Source of the DNA: Holacanthus passer
Lineage: Eukaryota > Chordata > Actinopteri > Pomacanthidae
DNA: 64,000 nt
Assembly: GCA_025331565.1 (NCBI GenBank)
Contig: JAFREQ010000014.1
Coordinates: 4,172,501-4,236,500 of the forward strand
Direction of reading: 5' to 3'
The notes below the pieces were generated by a model, which saw only the letters and a list, made by a program, of their open reading frames with translations, did not search any database and was not told where the DNA came from. Numbering within the stretch: the first letter of the stretch is position 1; each line of letters starts with the position of its first letter. The translations under genes and the position numbers were made by a program. Of this stretch, positions 12,600-22,758 are shown one piece after another.

Positions 12600-12780
12600 G
12601 CAAACTGGCATAATCAGTTTGTGTTGTATGAAATAATTCCTAATTTGCTATTTTTTTCCCCTGTGATTATTTTGCAAGCAGAGTGAAGTCAAAGCGCTGT
12701 ATTAAAATCTAATCTTCAAACACCAACCTGGCTTCTACTGATCAGCCACAGGCTATTCATCACTGCCATTACCTCACCAC
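12600..12780. promoter_or_regulatory. Candidate conserved noncoding element
   Basis: Non-repetitive block with AATAATTCCTAATTTGC near 12633, a GTGATTATTTTGC word near 12663 and GTATTAAAATCTAATC near 12698. These are homeodomain-like words at high density, with no coding potential. It is bounded on the right by a CTC-repeat pyrimidine tract. Confidence 0.3.
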
Positions 12781-12790
12781 ACATTTTTAT

Positions 12791-12808
12791 CCTCCTCCTC
12801 CTCCTCCA
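12791..12808. repeat. (CCT)n trinucleotide run
   Basis: Six CCT units open a longer pyrimidine-rich stretch extending to about 12990. Confidence 0.85.
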
Positions 12809-14304
12809 CTGCTGCTGGCCAGCTCTCCTCCCTCTCTTTCTCCATCTGACTGACCTCACCTCTCTCCCTCCATCCTGACTCCCTCTTTTGATTTACAGCC
12901 TCCCGTTCAGCCCATTCCTCGCTCTTTTCCTCGCACCTTTCCTCAGTTCAGTCATGATTTCCTTCCACTGGGTCCCTATTTTTCCATCTCCATCCGTGAA
13001 TGCATTTATCCTTCTCTTGTATTTTTTCCATTAACTCTTTGCCATTATAATTCTGCCTCACGCGTATGGGCCTTACAATTGTCTTCTGTGTTGTTACAGC
13101 AGCCTGGAGGCTTCTCATTCACAGTCTTTGGGAGGCTGACATGATACCTAGCACAACAACATGTTCAGGGTTAAAGGGGTCATATAAAATTGACTCCCAC
13201 TGGATATATGATTCACACAGAATTGCTGTGACTGCAGCAAAGTATATTTAACATTTTCAGTCTGTTCAAAACAAGTCAGAGAATCCACCAAAGGGAGCCC
13301 ATAAAGTTAAAACTGTTATAACATAAATGCAACAACTCCTAACTATCTAACATTTATGATGCAATATTAAAATCATTATTCAAGGGAAGCTCCACAATAG
13401 TTAAAAACATTTTCTGTTGTTATTGTTATATATTTAAAAGTGCCCGGCCCACATGGACTAAGAAGACAACAAAAACTACTGCTGCATGGTGAAACATTTG
13501 TTATAACTTCTGACAATACAATGCACAACGTAATGCAATTTGTCTTCTATGCCATGCTGTGCGAATAAAATCAGCCATACAAATGCTTCCATTACTAGTT
13601 AGTTTGTTTAGTTCTTGAACTAACTTAGTTTACAGCATCTATTTGAAATTACTACAAAATTTGATTCAATTTTTGACAGTTGGGACCTGGTAAACAATGA
13701 AGATGTTCTTCTGGTCCAATAACTAACATGTATGTTAAAAAATGCAACATGCCAAGATATGGGAGGACTAACCAGGTTTTATCAGGACATATAATTGAGT
13801 ATTGTTGCCAGTGCAATGAAACTAAATACTATATCTACTGAACATATTACCAAGTAGAAGCAGTTGTTAGAGAAATACTGGACCTTATACTGAACTTTGA
13901 GGTATAAGTAAACTGTTCTCTCTGGCAGGTACTTGAACCAAAATCACAGATCTATTTAAACAGTGTTAGTAGCTTGGTTTGGGTTATTGATCGTAAAAAA
14001 GGCACATGATTTTGTTACAGTGGAAACTTTTCAGAGTTATACAATCTTTGACAGATATCACCTATTACATTCTACTGAACCTACAGACCAAATTTTGGCT
14101 ACAATGGAAATGTCACATATTGTTTGCAAACAACAGTCTTACTGGCTGCTGTTTAAATTATATACACACACATATACACAACTTATGGCTGTGCACAGGG
14201 ACAGTGTTATATTTTCCTGTCTGGATGGCTCTTTTAGAATACATCTCTCTTCCTACTCTTCTCTGCTTTGTTCTTCTAATTTTGCCTGGTCCTTGTGCGT
14301 ACCC
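12809..14304. other. Pyrimidine-rich, then AT-rich intergenic DNA
   Basis: Pyrimidine-rich to about 13030, then AT-rich. A 254-codon open frame begins at 13963 and runs to 14727 across the CTCF-like word and a pyrimidine tract. I do not accept it as a gene because half of it is Ser/Phe/Leu from CT-rich DNA and no domain is seen. Confidence 0.55.
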
Positions 14305-14319
14305 CCAGCAGGGGGTCCC
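14305..14319 (+). promoter_or_regulatory. CTCF-like motif
   Basis: CCAGCAGGGGGTCCC matches the CTCF consensus CCASYAGRKGGCRSY through the first eleven positions and differs mainly at position 12 (T for C). It is the best of the three forward-oriented CTCF-like words in the first 15 kb. Confidence 0.4.
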
Positions 14320-14485
14320 ACTTTGTGCCTCTCTGAAAAAGTAAAAATAGCACCACTTCAGGGCAGTTTAGCCGCAAGTGTTTTTCCTTTTTGTCGGCAA
14401 CTGGAAATGCTCAGAGACAGGCTGACTGCTGAAGCTGGAGGATTAGGGAGACGGCTCTTTGATCAGGGCTGGGTGAGCTCTGAGA

Positions 14486-14625
14486 TCTCTTTCACTCCCT
14501 CTCTCTCTCTTTCCCCCATATTCCTCCCTGTTTCCCCTGTCCTACTCTGTCTTCCCCCCTTTACCTCCCTCTCTTTCTTTTTCTATCAATCCTACTCCTC
14601 CCTCTTTCATTCTTCTTCCTCCCAC
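14486..14625. repeat. Polypyrimidine tract
   Basis: About 140 bases of almost pure C/T on the plus strand, including a short (CT)n run. This is low-complexity DNA capable of triplex formation, and it explains the Ser/Leu/Phe-rich 3' half of the overlapping open frame. Confidence 0.85.
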
Positions 14626-15439
14626 GTCTTTGTAAGATGCCTGCACTTTGGCCATGCCTGCTGGCACCCCAGGGCTCCCAAACAGGAGGTGGCAGTGTTA
14701 CACAGTCGAGACAAATGGTTGCACTGAGGATGGCATCACAGGAGAGTAAGCACTGGAGAGAGGGAAGCAGGGGATAAGGACAGCACATGAACTACACGCT
14801 TCTGTACAGATGACATGGGGAATAAGTAATCCCTTGCCCCTTCTGGTCTGACTCAGCAGTCGTTTCTCTGTCTCCCCACTGGAGATAAGTCTAATGGAAT
14901 TGCAGCATTAGAAGTGCCGCATCGCCACAGTTGGGTAAAACTCACAATACGCCTCTTTCTGTTATGACACAGATTTGTTTGCTGTTTCTGCCTACCGAGG
15001 GGCATATGTTGTAGGCAGCTGCCCTTCTTTACATACACTTTAGCATAGTGTGGGAAGGGTTCTGAGCATAGCAGAGGTGGCTGCTGGGACGAGGCGGGTG
15101 CAGCAATTCCTTTATCAAACCTGTTTTTGATTTGTGTAGTGGATGAGGTGTGGGGATACTACTGCTACTAATGCTGCTACGTAATGGCAGAGAGCTGAGG
15201 AGCCATGAGCAGTTACACAGACAGCAGCACATCTGTGTGCCGATGAAATATTCAGCAGTAAGACAGATCTCTGGAGGAGAGCAAGCTACAACTCCTCCAC
15301 ACCTTCTCCACCAGCGTTAATGATTTATCAATAACTCTACCCTCCTGCAGACTGCCTGGGATGTTGGGCGCACCTCATTAAAAACACCTGCCCGACATGG
15401 GGAGGAACCCGGCATCAAAAATAGATCTATCCAAAATAT
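14626..15439. other. Intergenic DNA, no gene recognised
   Basis: Mixed-composition noncoding sequence. Minus-strand frames of 61-75 codons at 14561-15232 have no recognisable content. Confidence 0.55.
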
Positions 15440-15458
15440 GGGAGTGGGCGGGGGTGGG
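15440..15458 (+). other. G-quadruplex motif, loops 3-1-1
   Basis: Four G runs (15440-15442, 15446-15448, 15450-15454, 15456-15458) are separated by loops AGT, C and T. Such short loops favour a stable parallel quadruplex on the plus strand. No promoter is visible beside it. Confidence 0.75.
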
Positions 15459-15799
15459 CCAGTCTAGCCCAGGCAGCAGTTTTACCGGCGGAGATAGAGA
15501 AGTTTAGCAGCCCCCCAGCACCTAACCACCCACTACCCCATCCAAACCACACACACAGCCTAAAGTGATGTAGGAGTTGCAGCCACAGTACACAGCATAA
15601 TGCCGGTACTTTCACCTGTGCAGTACGATCCATACAATTCTTTGAGGCTGCTTTGAGTATGCTGACTCAGAAAAGGCCAGAGAGATGGTGAGCCTTGGTG
15701 AGCTACACTTGGGTTCTTACATTCTCACATCAAATAACTCCAGCGTTCCTCTGGCAAGGTTGTGTTTTACCATGAAAAGGTGTTGTTTAAATAAGCAGT
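15459..15799. other. Intergenic DNA, no feature recognised
   Basis: C-rich at 15500-15550 (several CCC runs on the plus strand), then ordinary sequence. The 68-codon minus frame at 15427-15633 has no recognisable content. Confidence 0.55.
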
Positions 15800-16020
15800 G
15801 TTGGCAGCTGCCTATAGAAACATTTGCTTTCGAGGTTTCATTCCCAGAGAATGTGTAATTACTTGCTCAACTGGACCATGGCACAGTGATTACACCAATA
15901 TCTCAGGTAATGGTCCAAAAATCTTCCCAATTTTCATTGCAAAGCTAAGCTGCAACCGTACGGTAATAGTAACTCCCTCTCAGGAACATCTCACTGCGAA
16001 AGGGATCGGGTTAGGGTAAA
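15800..16020. promoter_or_regulatory. Candidate conserved noncoding element
   Basis: Repeat-free block with GTGTAATTACTTG near 15854, GTGATTACACC near 15886 and ATTTTCATTGCAAAGC near 15932. Two TAAT-type homeodomain sites and a C/EBP- or SOX-like word are packed within 80 bases. A 73-codon frame overlapping it (15798-16019) shows no domain. Confidence 0.35.
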
Positions 16021-16189
16021 ATGTTTCTGAGGGAGGCGATGGAAATGAGGAGGTACAGTAGGTGGTTTACTGTGAGCGTGGATGTTCAAACTATAAAAGC
16101 AGTGGGTCGATTTGTAGGAAGAACAAAGGGAGGGGCAGGCACAAAAAGTTCATAACCATAGAGGATGCCTATTAACCTTGGTTGGTACT

Positions 16190-16400
16190 TTAAATGTCAT
16201 TATTTTTAGCTGACACAACAAAAAGGCCTGCGAGAGCTGTTCTCTTAGCGATGCGCCATGTAAATCACTTTCGCAAAAAGGAAATTACTTCCCGGGGCCC
16301 AATGTTATTAATCTAAATTCTCTGGTTAGTCAAATTGTTGCACATAATAAATATGGAGCAGCTCGTGATGCTTATCTGCTGTGACATCCCATTCTCGCCA
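16190..16400. promoter_or_regulatory. Candidate conserved noncoding element
   Basis: Repeat-free block combining TTTTTAGCTGACAC, GATGCGCCATGTAAATCA, GGAAATTACTTCCC (a near-palindromic ETS/STAT-like word), ATTATTAATC and CAAATTGTTGC (SOX-like). CpG-containing words are retained inside AT-rich sequence, which is common in deeply conserved vertebrate enhancers. Function is inferred. Confidence 0.4.
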
Positions 16401-16494
16401 AAACATTTTTTTCCCTCATTTTCTCTTTATTCATGTCTCGATGGCGTTCTTGAAAGAGACAGCTCTACTAAACAGCACTAACACTGGAGGAGCA

Positions 16495-16509
16495 GGGCGG
16501 GTGGGGGGG
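16495..16509 (+). other. G-quadruplex motif, single-base loops
   Basis: GGG, C, GGG, T and then seven Gs. The final run can be split GGG-G-GGG, giving four G tracts with three one-base loops, the most stable class of parallel quadruplex. It lies about 1.05 kb after the motif at 15440. Confidence 0.75.
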
Positions 16510-16663
16510 CTTGTAGAAGAGGAGGGGACAGGGCTGGGAAGACGCTCTCTCTCTCGTTCATAGCCATCTTCCCATCTCTTGCTTATATGATGCCTGTCTT
16601 GACTGGCTTCTCTCTCTTGCATGTCTTCATCTATTCTCTGTCTCGGACTGTCTAGCGTGATGA

Positions 16664-16693
16664 CACATACACGCACACGCGCACACACACACA
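16664..16693. repeat. Imperfect (CA)n microsatellite
   Basis: CA units are interrupted by TA and CG steps. It is short and partly decayed. Confidence 0.8.
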
Positions 16694-16874
16694 TTTGAGC
16701 TCTTCTACCCTCTAGCTGGCAGCTGCAGATCTGGTTGCCAATATAGAGCGGACCAGATAACTCACTGCGCTGTCATATTAGAATAAGCAGCCTTGACAGA
16801 GAGATCATTTGCATGCACCACATCACCAAATACCAAGTCGTCTCCTGTTTTGCACAGGGGCCATAACGTCAGGC

Positions 16875-16972
16875 AGGAGACAGTGAGACACAGAGACAGA
16901 GAGGGAGGCAGAGAAAAGAGGGGAAAGGTGAGGGAGAGGGAAAAGACAAGAAAAGCAAGACACAGAGAAAAT
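16875..16972. repeat. Polypurine tract
   Basis: About 100 bases that are mostly A/G on the plus strand, with GAGA-like words. Low complexity. The overlapping Arg/Glu-rich and Ser/Pro/Leu-rich open frames are artefacts of this composition. Confidence 0.8.
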
Positions 16973-17204
16973 CACATACTCAAACGGAACTAAAAAAAAT
17001 CCTATACACAATGATTATAAGGCTGGATAATAAAAATCATCTCTACAAAACAATGTAGCCACCCCTTGTGATAATGCCTCTGTGCATGTAAGACTGTTGC
17101 TGGTCCATGGTGATTCACTGGACTGGTGGGAATGAGGCTGGGACTCTGGTTGGGAGTCCTACTGGCTGTCTCGATGATGTGTATGTGTGGGTGTACATAC
17201 ATGA

Positions 17205-17236
<32 letters not shown>

Positions 17237-17248
17237 GTGTGCATGCAT
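17205..17248. repeat. (GT)n microsatellite
   Basis: About 20 GT units with one GC interruption near 17231, ending in GCATGCATG. Overlapping spurious frames encode Cys/Val or His/Thr runs. Confidence 0.95.
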
Positions 17249-17570
17249 GTCCTGATTATGCAGGTATAATTGTGGGGAGGTGGGGAAAGCAGAGCCTCAA
17301 GGTCAGGGTGGTGTGGCTCATCAGCTCTAGCCTCTATCACTTTAATTAACTCCTCCGAGGGGCTTAGGAAAAGGCCCTTGTTAAAAATTCACCACAATGG
17401 AGCCGACAACCATTGTACGAGAGGGAAGGGCAACATGCAGGTTGCTAAAAATAACTCTTCTAAGCAAAGCACATGACTACTAAGACCGGCCATTATGTAA
17501 TTTCATTGGCTAGGAAACTAGACCAAGTTCAGTCCATGTTAACTTTTGTGTTACTTCTGCCCACATCTAC

Positions 17571-17574
<4 letters not shown>
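17249..17574. other. Intergenic DNA, no feature recognised
   Basis: Noncoding sequence between the microsatellite and the long A tract. A TTTAATTAACTCC word lies near 17340. Confidence 0.55.

Positions 17575-17608
<34 letters not shown>
17575..17608. repeat. 34-base pure A tract
   Basis: Thirty-four uninterrupted As. No AATAAA-type signal lies in the 30 bases upstream and no SINE or LINE body adjoins it. It could be the tail of a truncated retroposed insert or simple slippage growth. Its purity suggests it is young. Confidence 0.9.
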
Positions 17609-17609
<1 letters not shown>

Positions 17610-18130
17610 ATCCAGAAAAAATATTGCTCTTTAACTCTTAATTGTGCTCGATTCCTGTAGTCCTACACATAACAAGTCAAGGACAGAGTTGTGCTACATT
17701 CATGAGAATTCCCTGAGATGCAGGAGTACACACAGGCTGCAGCACTGTAAGCCCACCAATGTATGGAGGACTTTCAGACTTTAGTAGTGTGACATGAAGC
17801 ATAATGCTGCCTCAGCACAGCTGCCTAAGAGGGGCCTTACCCTGTGGAGAGGACAGGGTGCCGTGGCTGTCTGGCCAAAACACAGACAGGGAAAGTGTGA
17901 TGTGAAGAGCACCCAGGAGTACACCCATTTCTTCACTGCCTATGACATAGGTTGTCGGGGCTGGAGAGTCTGGACTGGTTTTGTGCCAAGTGATGTTTGT
18001 GATCTGTGACTATACAACGTCTTCCCATTGTACTGTTAAAAGCATCAAAAACCTACTTCTTCCAACCATCATAATTTGCCATTGATACTGTTTATTACGT
18101 GTAAGACTTTTGTATTTGTATTTTTTCTCA
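17609..18130. other. Intergenic DNA, no feature recognised
   Basis: Noncoding sequence between the A tract and a SINE copy. The open frame of 71 codons at 17794-18009 has no recognisable content. Confidence 0.55.
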
Positions 18131-18245
18131 CTGGGAGACTGTAGCTCCAATGGTAGAGCGGACTGTCCACTAATCACAAGGTTGGTGGTTTGTCCTTCCT
18201 GTCCAAATTTTGAGTGTCTGTGGCCAAGACTGCCTGCAGTGTATG
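18131..18245 (+). mobile_element. tRNA-derived SINE copy, diverged
   Basis: An A-box-like GTAGCTCCAATGGTAGAGCG at 18141-18160 and a B-box-like GGTGGTTTGTC at 18184-18194 have tRNA-like spacing. They are followed by a tail reading AGTGTCTGTGGCCAAGAC (about 18213-18230). This matches the common fish SINE whose tRNA-like head is followed by 'AGTGTCCTTGGGCAAGAC'. CpG decay in the B box (TTCGA to TTTG) and the lost tail repeats indicate an old, inactive copy. Confidence 0.75.
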
Positions 18246-19149
18246 TGCATGAGAAAAAGAAATTATGTGACGACAGTGTACTTCAGTTGTTTACTTTTGT
18301 TTCAAGAGAGACTTTTCAGTCAATAGCTGATAAAACCACAAGCAAGTGTTTGACTGTCACTCTCTTAAGAATGTATGACTAAGGATGATTGTTCAAACAC
18401 TGATTATTGTGAAAATAATGTGACAATGTGAACAAGGTTTCTACCTACACAGGTAGATCACCAGAATCTGCAGCTCCGCTCAGCGTTATGTAGCTTTATA
18501 GCGAATATCAGCTCATAGTGTAAATGAGCAAAAGTTCACCATGCCAACTTAAAAAGTGATGATATGTCAATGTTGTGTTCAGAACTTGCTTCTGCTGTCT
18601 CCAACTTATTGCAGGTTAAAGATTTGAAAATAAGTTCTTTGGTTGCTTTAAAGTAGGCTCTATTGTGTTTGCATCATATGTTAAATCAAGAACATGTAAA
18701 TATCTGCAAGCAGTTAATATATCTGCAGTATTGTTGACTAATTCCTGTGCACGATATTATGCATTTCTGTACATTTCTGATTATGATTAGGGCTAACTGG
18801 GACAGACATAAAATACCGTACTTGAGTTTAGAGCTCCAGATCCCCAGTGAGTCACACCTGGCATTAGGCCAATCCATTCAATCCCAAAGAATAGAAATGA
18901 CAGTTAAAATCACATGTATATGCACCCAACCACAGACAAACAAACACAGTGAGACACAGGCACCACTACCAGCTGTGCTATCTAATTAACCACTGAAGTG
19001 ACCATCACCATAATCAAAAATAAGGCAATCTAATGGATGGCAGCATAGATGTCAGGAAACAACCACAACTGTTGTTTTATGAGGCCATTATGGGGCAGTT
19101 TCCACAATGAGACATGTTGCTGAGGGTGGTAAAGGACAGATCTGTATCA
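18246..19149. other. Intergenic DNA, no feature recognised
   Basis: AT-rich noncoding DNA. Overlapping sense and antisense frames at 18686-18989 are not supported. Confidence 0.55.
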
Positions 19150-19400
19150 CGTTGTTTGTGGATCAATTTGAGAACTTTAATTAGCCAGGGGGTCAGGCCA
19201 GTCAGTGCAGCAGGCCCAGGTAAAGCTCATCAACGAGGGGGCTTACAGGTGCCTTCGGCCCTAATCTCTCCGCCCATCTCGCTGAAATTAAAGCGGCAAA
19301 TGGGAAATTGATTTCTAGCCCCCCTGTCCATGGCAATATCTCCTTTTGTCTTAAGGACATTAGGTAGGCTTGCACTTGCCTAAGCTGTTCTTTAAAACGT
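19150..19400. promoter_or_regulatory. Candidate conserved noncoding element
   Basis: Repeat-free block with ACTTTAATTAGCC near 19175, CTGAAATTAAAGCGGCAAATGGG near 19280-19302, and CCATGGCAATATC near 19328. CpGs are retained (CAACGAGG, TTCGGCCC, TCTCGCTG). Composition and motif packing resemble developmental enhancers. Confidence 0.4.
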
Positions 19401-20529
19401 TCATTATTGATACGGAGGGCTGGGCTGGCAGACAGCCAGGGCAACCATGAAGAGGATGAAGAGGAGAAGAGCTCTCTGAACTGCTGGCTGTTTCGTGGCA
19501 ACAGGTCTTTCATGCAACGATCCTCTAAACAAGCTGAGTGAAGAGAACGACTTTGACCTCTTTACTCTACCTCCAACCTGAGCTGCTGCTGACATGGCAC
19601 CTACTGCAAGATTGAGGAGATTAGACCACTCTGAGAGAGCTGGGCTCAACTCTTCAAACAGAACCTCTCAATATCATCTGGCCGATCACTTAAATCAAAT
19701 ATGTTAGTTCTAAGCTAAAGGGAAAAGCCCCATGGGCTTGCCAACTTGAAGGAACACAAAGCTCAATTCCAACCCATGGAGAGAGCAGAACAACTAAGAA
19801 AAACAGGAGTGAGTCAGCAGAATCTTCAAACCGACAGGATGGCGAGGCCGTGGCTACTGATATCACATAGAATCAAATGGAGTCTAATTCATTTCCCTCC
19901 CTGCATGTCACTTCCCTCAGATCGCAGTTTCTGTTGTGCCGTGTTGATGTTTTCCACTTTATGGCAGGATGCTATTTGTCATTCTAATGAACTTCTCTGT
20001 GGGAAAAAAAGATCCTAGGGAACATTTCTCAAGATGTCAGGGAGCAGAGAATGTAAAGTGTGCAACACAGTTAATTCAAGTGGGCCTGCCCTGCAGGCAA
20101 GAGGCCTGCCTGTGTATAAGTTCTTAACAGGGACAATTCATGCCAAATTAAAGCAGGGAATAGAGAATTTAGGAACAAGTCCAGAATACTGTGTTGAGAG
20201 CCTGTTCCCTTCATTTGGGAAAATCTGACAGACAGCACTGACAGTGCAGGCACTCGTCATTATCCAGCCTTGGTTTATCTAGGGAGCATACCAAGTGATG
20301 GCCAGGTATACATTGTGTACCCTTATATATAATGTAGCATGGAATAGTATCATAGTCCTGCTGCCCCATTATTCAAAAGCCAAAGACACCCAAAGTGCCC
20401 ATAGCTAATGTTGCTGTGAGAGCGGTACAGAGTGTGTTCTGCACCGTAGAGGGGAAGAAGGAGCTAGCTGGTCTGTTGTGTGCACGTGATAAATCTGCTG
20501 GTATGCCAGGGCTCTTTTCTCATTTGTTA
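19401..20529. other. Intergenic DNA, no gene recognised
   Basis: Noncoding. Overlapping GCCTGC/GCAGGC dyads at about 20084-20108 could fold into alternative hairpins. Open frames up to 103 codons on the minus strand (19202-19513) lack recognisable content. Confidence 0.55.
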
Positions 20530-20710
20530 GGCAGCCATGTGTGAAAATGTTAATGAAGGCCCATATAATCTAGGAAATTCTCACCATTAGAATTTCCTTC
20601 ACGTAGCCGGGCTTTCTGCTTACACACTGACTATTGTGCGCATCAATCCTTCCACTGTCGTACTAATAATAGACCTAATTGCCTCAGTCAGCCCACTAGC
20701 TTTCTCTGCC
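20530..20710. promoter_or_regulatory. Candidate conserved noncoding element with internal dyad
   Basis: Repeat-free block. It holds a 10-base inverted repeat, AGGAAATTCT (20572-20581) and AGAATTTCCT (20589-20598), around a 7-base spacer, so two NF-kB/STAT-like GGAAATTC half sites face each other. It also has GTGCGCATCAATCC, ACTAATAATAG and CCTAATTGCC words further on. Confidence 0.4.
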
Positions 20711-21139
20711 CCTCTATGCATCTCAAAAAGAAGTAGAGGACTGTCTTATGACAAGCCCATGGCATAGAAGAAGGAGTAAATCAGGCTATATATAACAAGC
20801 AGACATAAATACCAGTGGCACTCTGCATGGTGTCCATCATCTACCTAGCCTCCATCATCTTATCACATGAAATATTAAGCATCCAGATGCCAAAATATTT
20901 GCCAGGACTCAGCCAGGCTGTGAAACACTTTTTTCCTCTAGCTCATCCATTATAAATAGAGTGGAATAAAACTGGACCTTGTGACATGATGTCTCCCCCT
21001 GACCTCAAAGACTGACCCTACTTGCAGTGGTTCTTTCGCTGAAGTCTTTGTGAGAGCTAAACAGTTTCTTGTTTAACAATATTTGGCTATTATTTTACTT
21101 CATCCTGTCCTTGTACACATAATGTGAAAATATGTAGAT
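20711..21139. other. Intergenic DNA, no feature recognised
   Basis: Ordinary AT-rich noncoding sequence without repeat structure or supported open frames. Confidence 0.55.
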
Positions 21140-21260
21140 CCCTTTTGAATTTCCTGCTTGAATTAGCATTCAGTGAATCTGAGTGCCTTTTTCCCCTCTT
21201 CGCTCAGAGAGGCAGAATTGCGTAATTACTCTAAAAGGAGAGGGAGAGGTGAAGGTTTGG
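21140..21260. promoter_or_regulatory. Candidate conserved noncoding element
   Basis: Short repeat-free block with CTTGAATTAGCATTCAG and GAATTGCGTAATTACTC words. The second combines a C/EBP-like TTGCG with TAATTA. Weak, appearance-based call. Confidence 0.3.
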
Positions 21261-22736
21261 CAGTCTTAATCTCTCAGAGTAGAGCCTCTTTAAGGGAGTG
21301 GTGACTGCGGGGCCAAAACATCCATAAACCTGCAGGCAATAGCTAACGCATCAGAGCATGTTGGTCCTGCACTACAGCACAGCAGCCAACATAGGTAAAA
21401 ACAATAACTGCATCCAGTGTTTCCAAAAGCCTCTGTCAGAGCCATCTGACCCATCTGCAGAAGATTAACATTCGAGATGACATCAAAAGATGTCTTGAGG
21501 TGCCAATGAAAACAAAAGATAAGAAAAGAAACTGCCCTCAACAATGTACAAAGGCCCTCCTTATATACTAAGAGGTCACTTAATTAGTAAGCAGCAAGAG
21601 CTGATACAGCAATCAAGCTATTCAAAATAAATAGCCATCAAAGTATAATAACAGACAAATCTGTTCAAAATCTGCATTAACAAAATAGTCCCCAAGGTTT
21701 TTTTGTTTTGTCCATCTACTATGAGAAGAGAATCTTTGAGTAAAAACATTAACTAAGGATCAGAAAAAAAATATGCCAGTGTTTATTAAAAATTGATTTC
21801 ATCATTTTAGAGTTCTTTGAAAAATAAGAAAAAAGTCATGGAACATTTCTTATCCTTTTTGTATTTTTCATTAGTAGGTCCGACTATCTTTTATTCAGGG
21901 CTTGCTCAAAAGCCTCCTCTAACTATTGCGTAGGATAACCTTGCTGTTTAAAACTGCTTTTTTATATCATCTGCCGTTTCTATAAATTTCTTTCTACAGT
22001 GGCAACTTCCTTTCAGTCTGTACAATTGGCTCTTAGGTAAACCTTTTCAAGAGGCAAAGGATCAAAGCTGTCACAAACAAAAGGTATTTGACAGCATCTG
22101 TTTCTTTTTGAAAAGGAGTGGTAGTCATCATTCTGTCATTGAGGATCACCCACATATACAGGAACTGAACCTTCTCTTTCCAGTCTAAACTTCAAGTTGC
22201 TGTCAATGCTTTTTTAAAGGGGGAACACAAACACGTAGCATTACCACTGAAGAACCAAAAGAGTTCATCAGCGTAATGAAACCACTTCAGTGTGTTGCTA
22301 CTATAACACTATAAAGAATTGACTGGAGGACAAAATATAAAATGTTTGTCAAAGATTACAACACATAAATGTCCACACTTGGGACTAAAAACAGAATTAC
22401 TCCAAATGGAGATTGTCCATTGTCCAGTATATAAGAGGCCATGTATATGATATAATTCATAGGAGAAGGAGAGTTTCATCCCATGTTTACAAGTACTAAT
22501 GTAATGACAAAACCATCTTCACTATGGATTATTATTACCTTGGGTTATTATTAATTTATTCACCATGAAAATGTTCTTTATAGTTGGACAAATGGTTTTA
22601 TGACAAATTAAGATAAAGGGGACAATACTTTTGTTTTAAGCAACAACAAGATAACCAGGCAGGTGAGTCTTATTTATGTATATTTCTTTTGCCTATTTAA
22701 ATGGCCACTCACCTTTTTAAAGATCTACTTTGGTCT
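21261..22736. other. AT-rich intergenic DNA
   Basis: Strongly AT-rich noncoding DNA with short A and T runs. No repeat family, splice-framed exon or supported open frame is seen. Confidence 0.6.
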
Positions 22737-22758
22737 AATTACCACTTAAGTGGTAATT
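22737..22758. promoter_or_regulatory. Perfect 22-base palindrome built on NK2-type homeodomain sites
   Basis: AATTACCACTTA (22737-22748) continues into a right half that completes an exact self-complementary 22-mer centred on CTTAAG. Each half is CCACTTAA, the preferred NKX2-class homeodomain word (TTAAGTGG on the other strand), flanked by AATTAC. A bidirectional homeodomain dimer site is one reading. A chance or cruciform-related palindrome is another. Confidence 0.6.

Noticed and set aside
13963..14727. 254-codon open frame on the plus strand, the longest in the window
   Set aside because: The 3' half is Ser/Phe/Leu-rich because it runs through a polypyrimidine tract. The 5' half resembles no family, a second frame overlaps it, and no splice or promoter context supports it.
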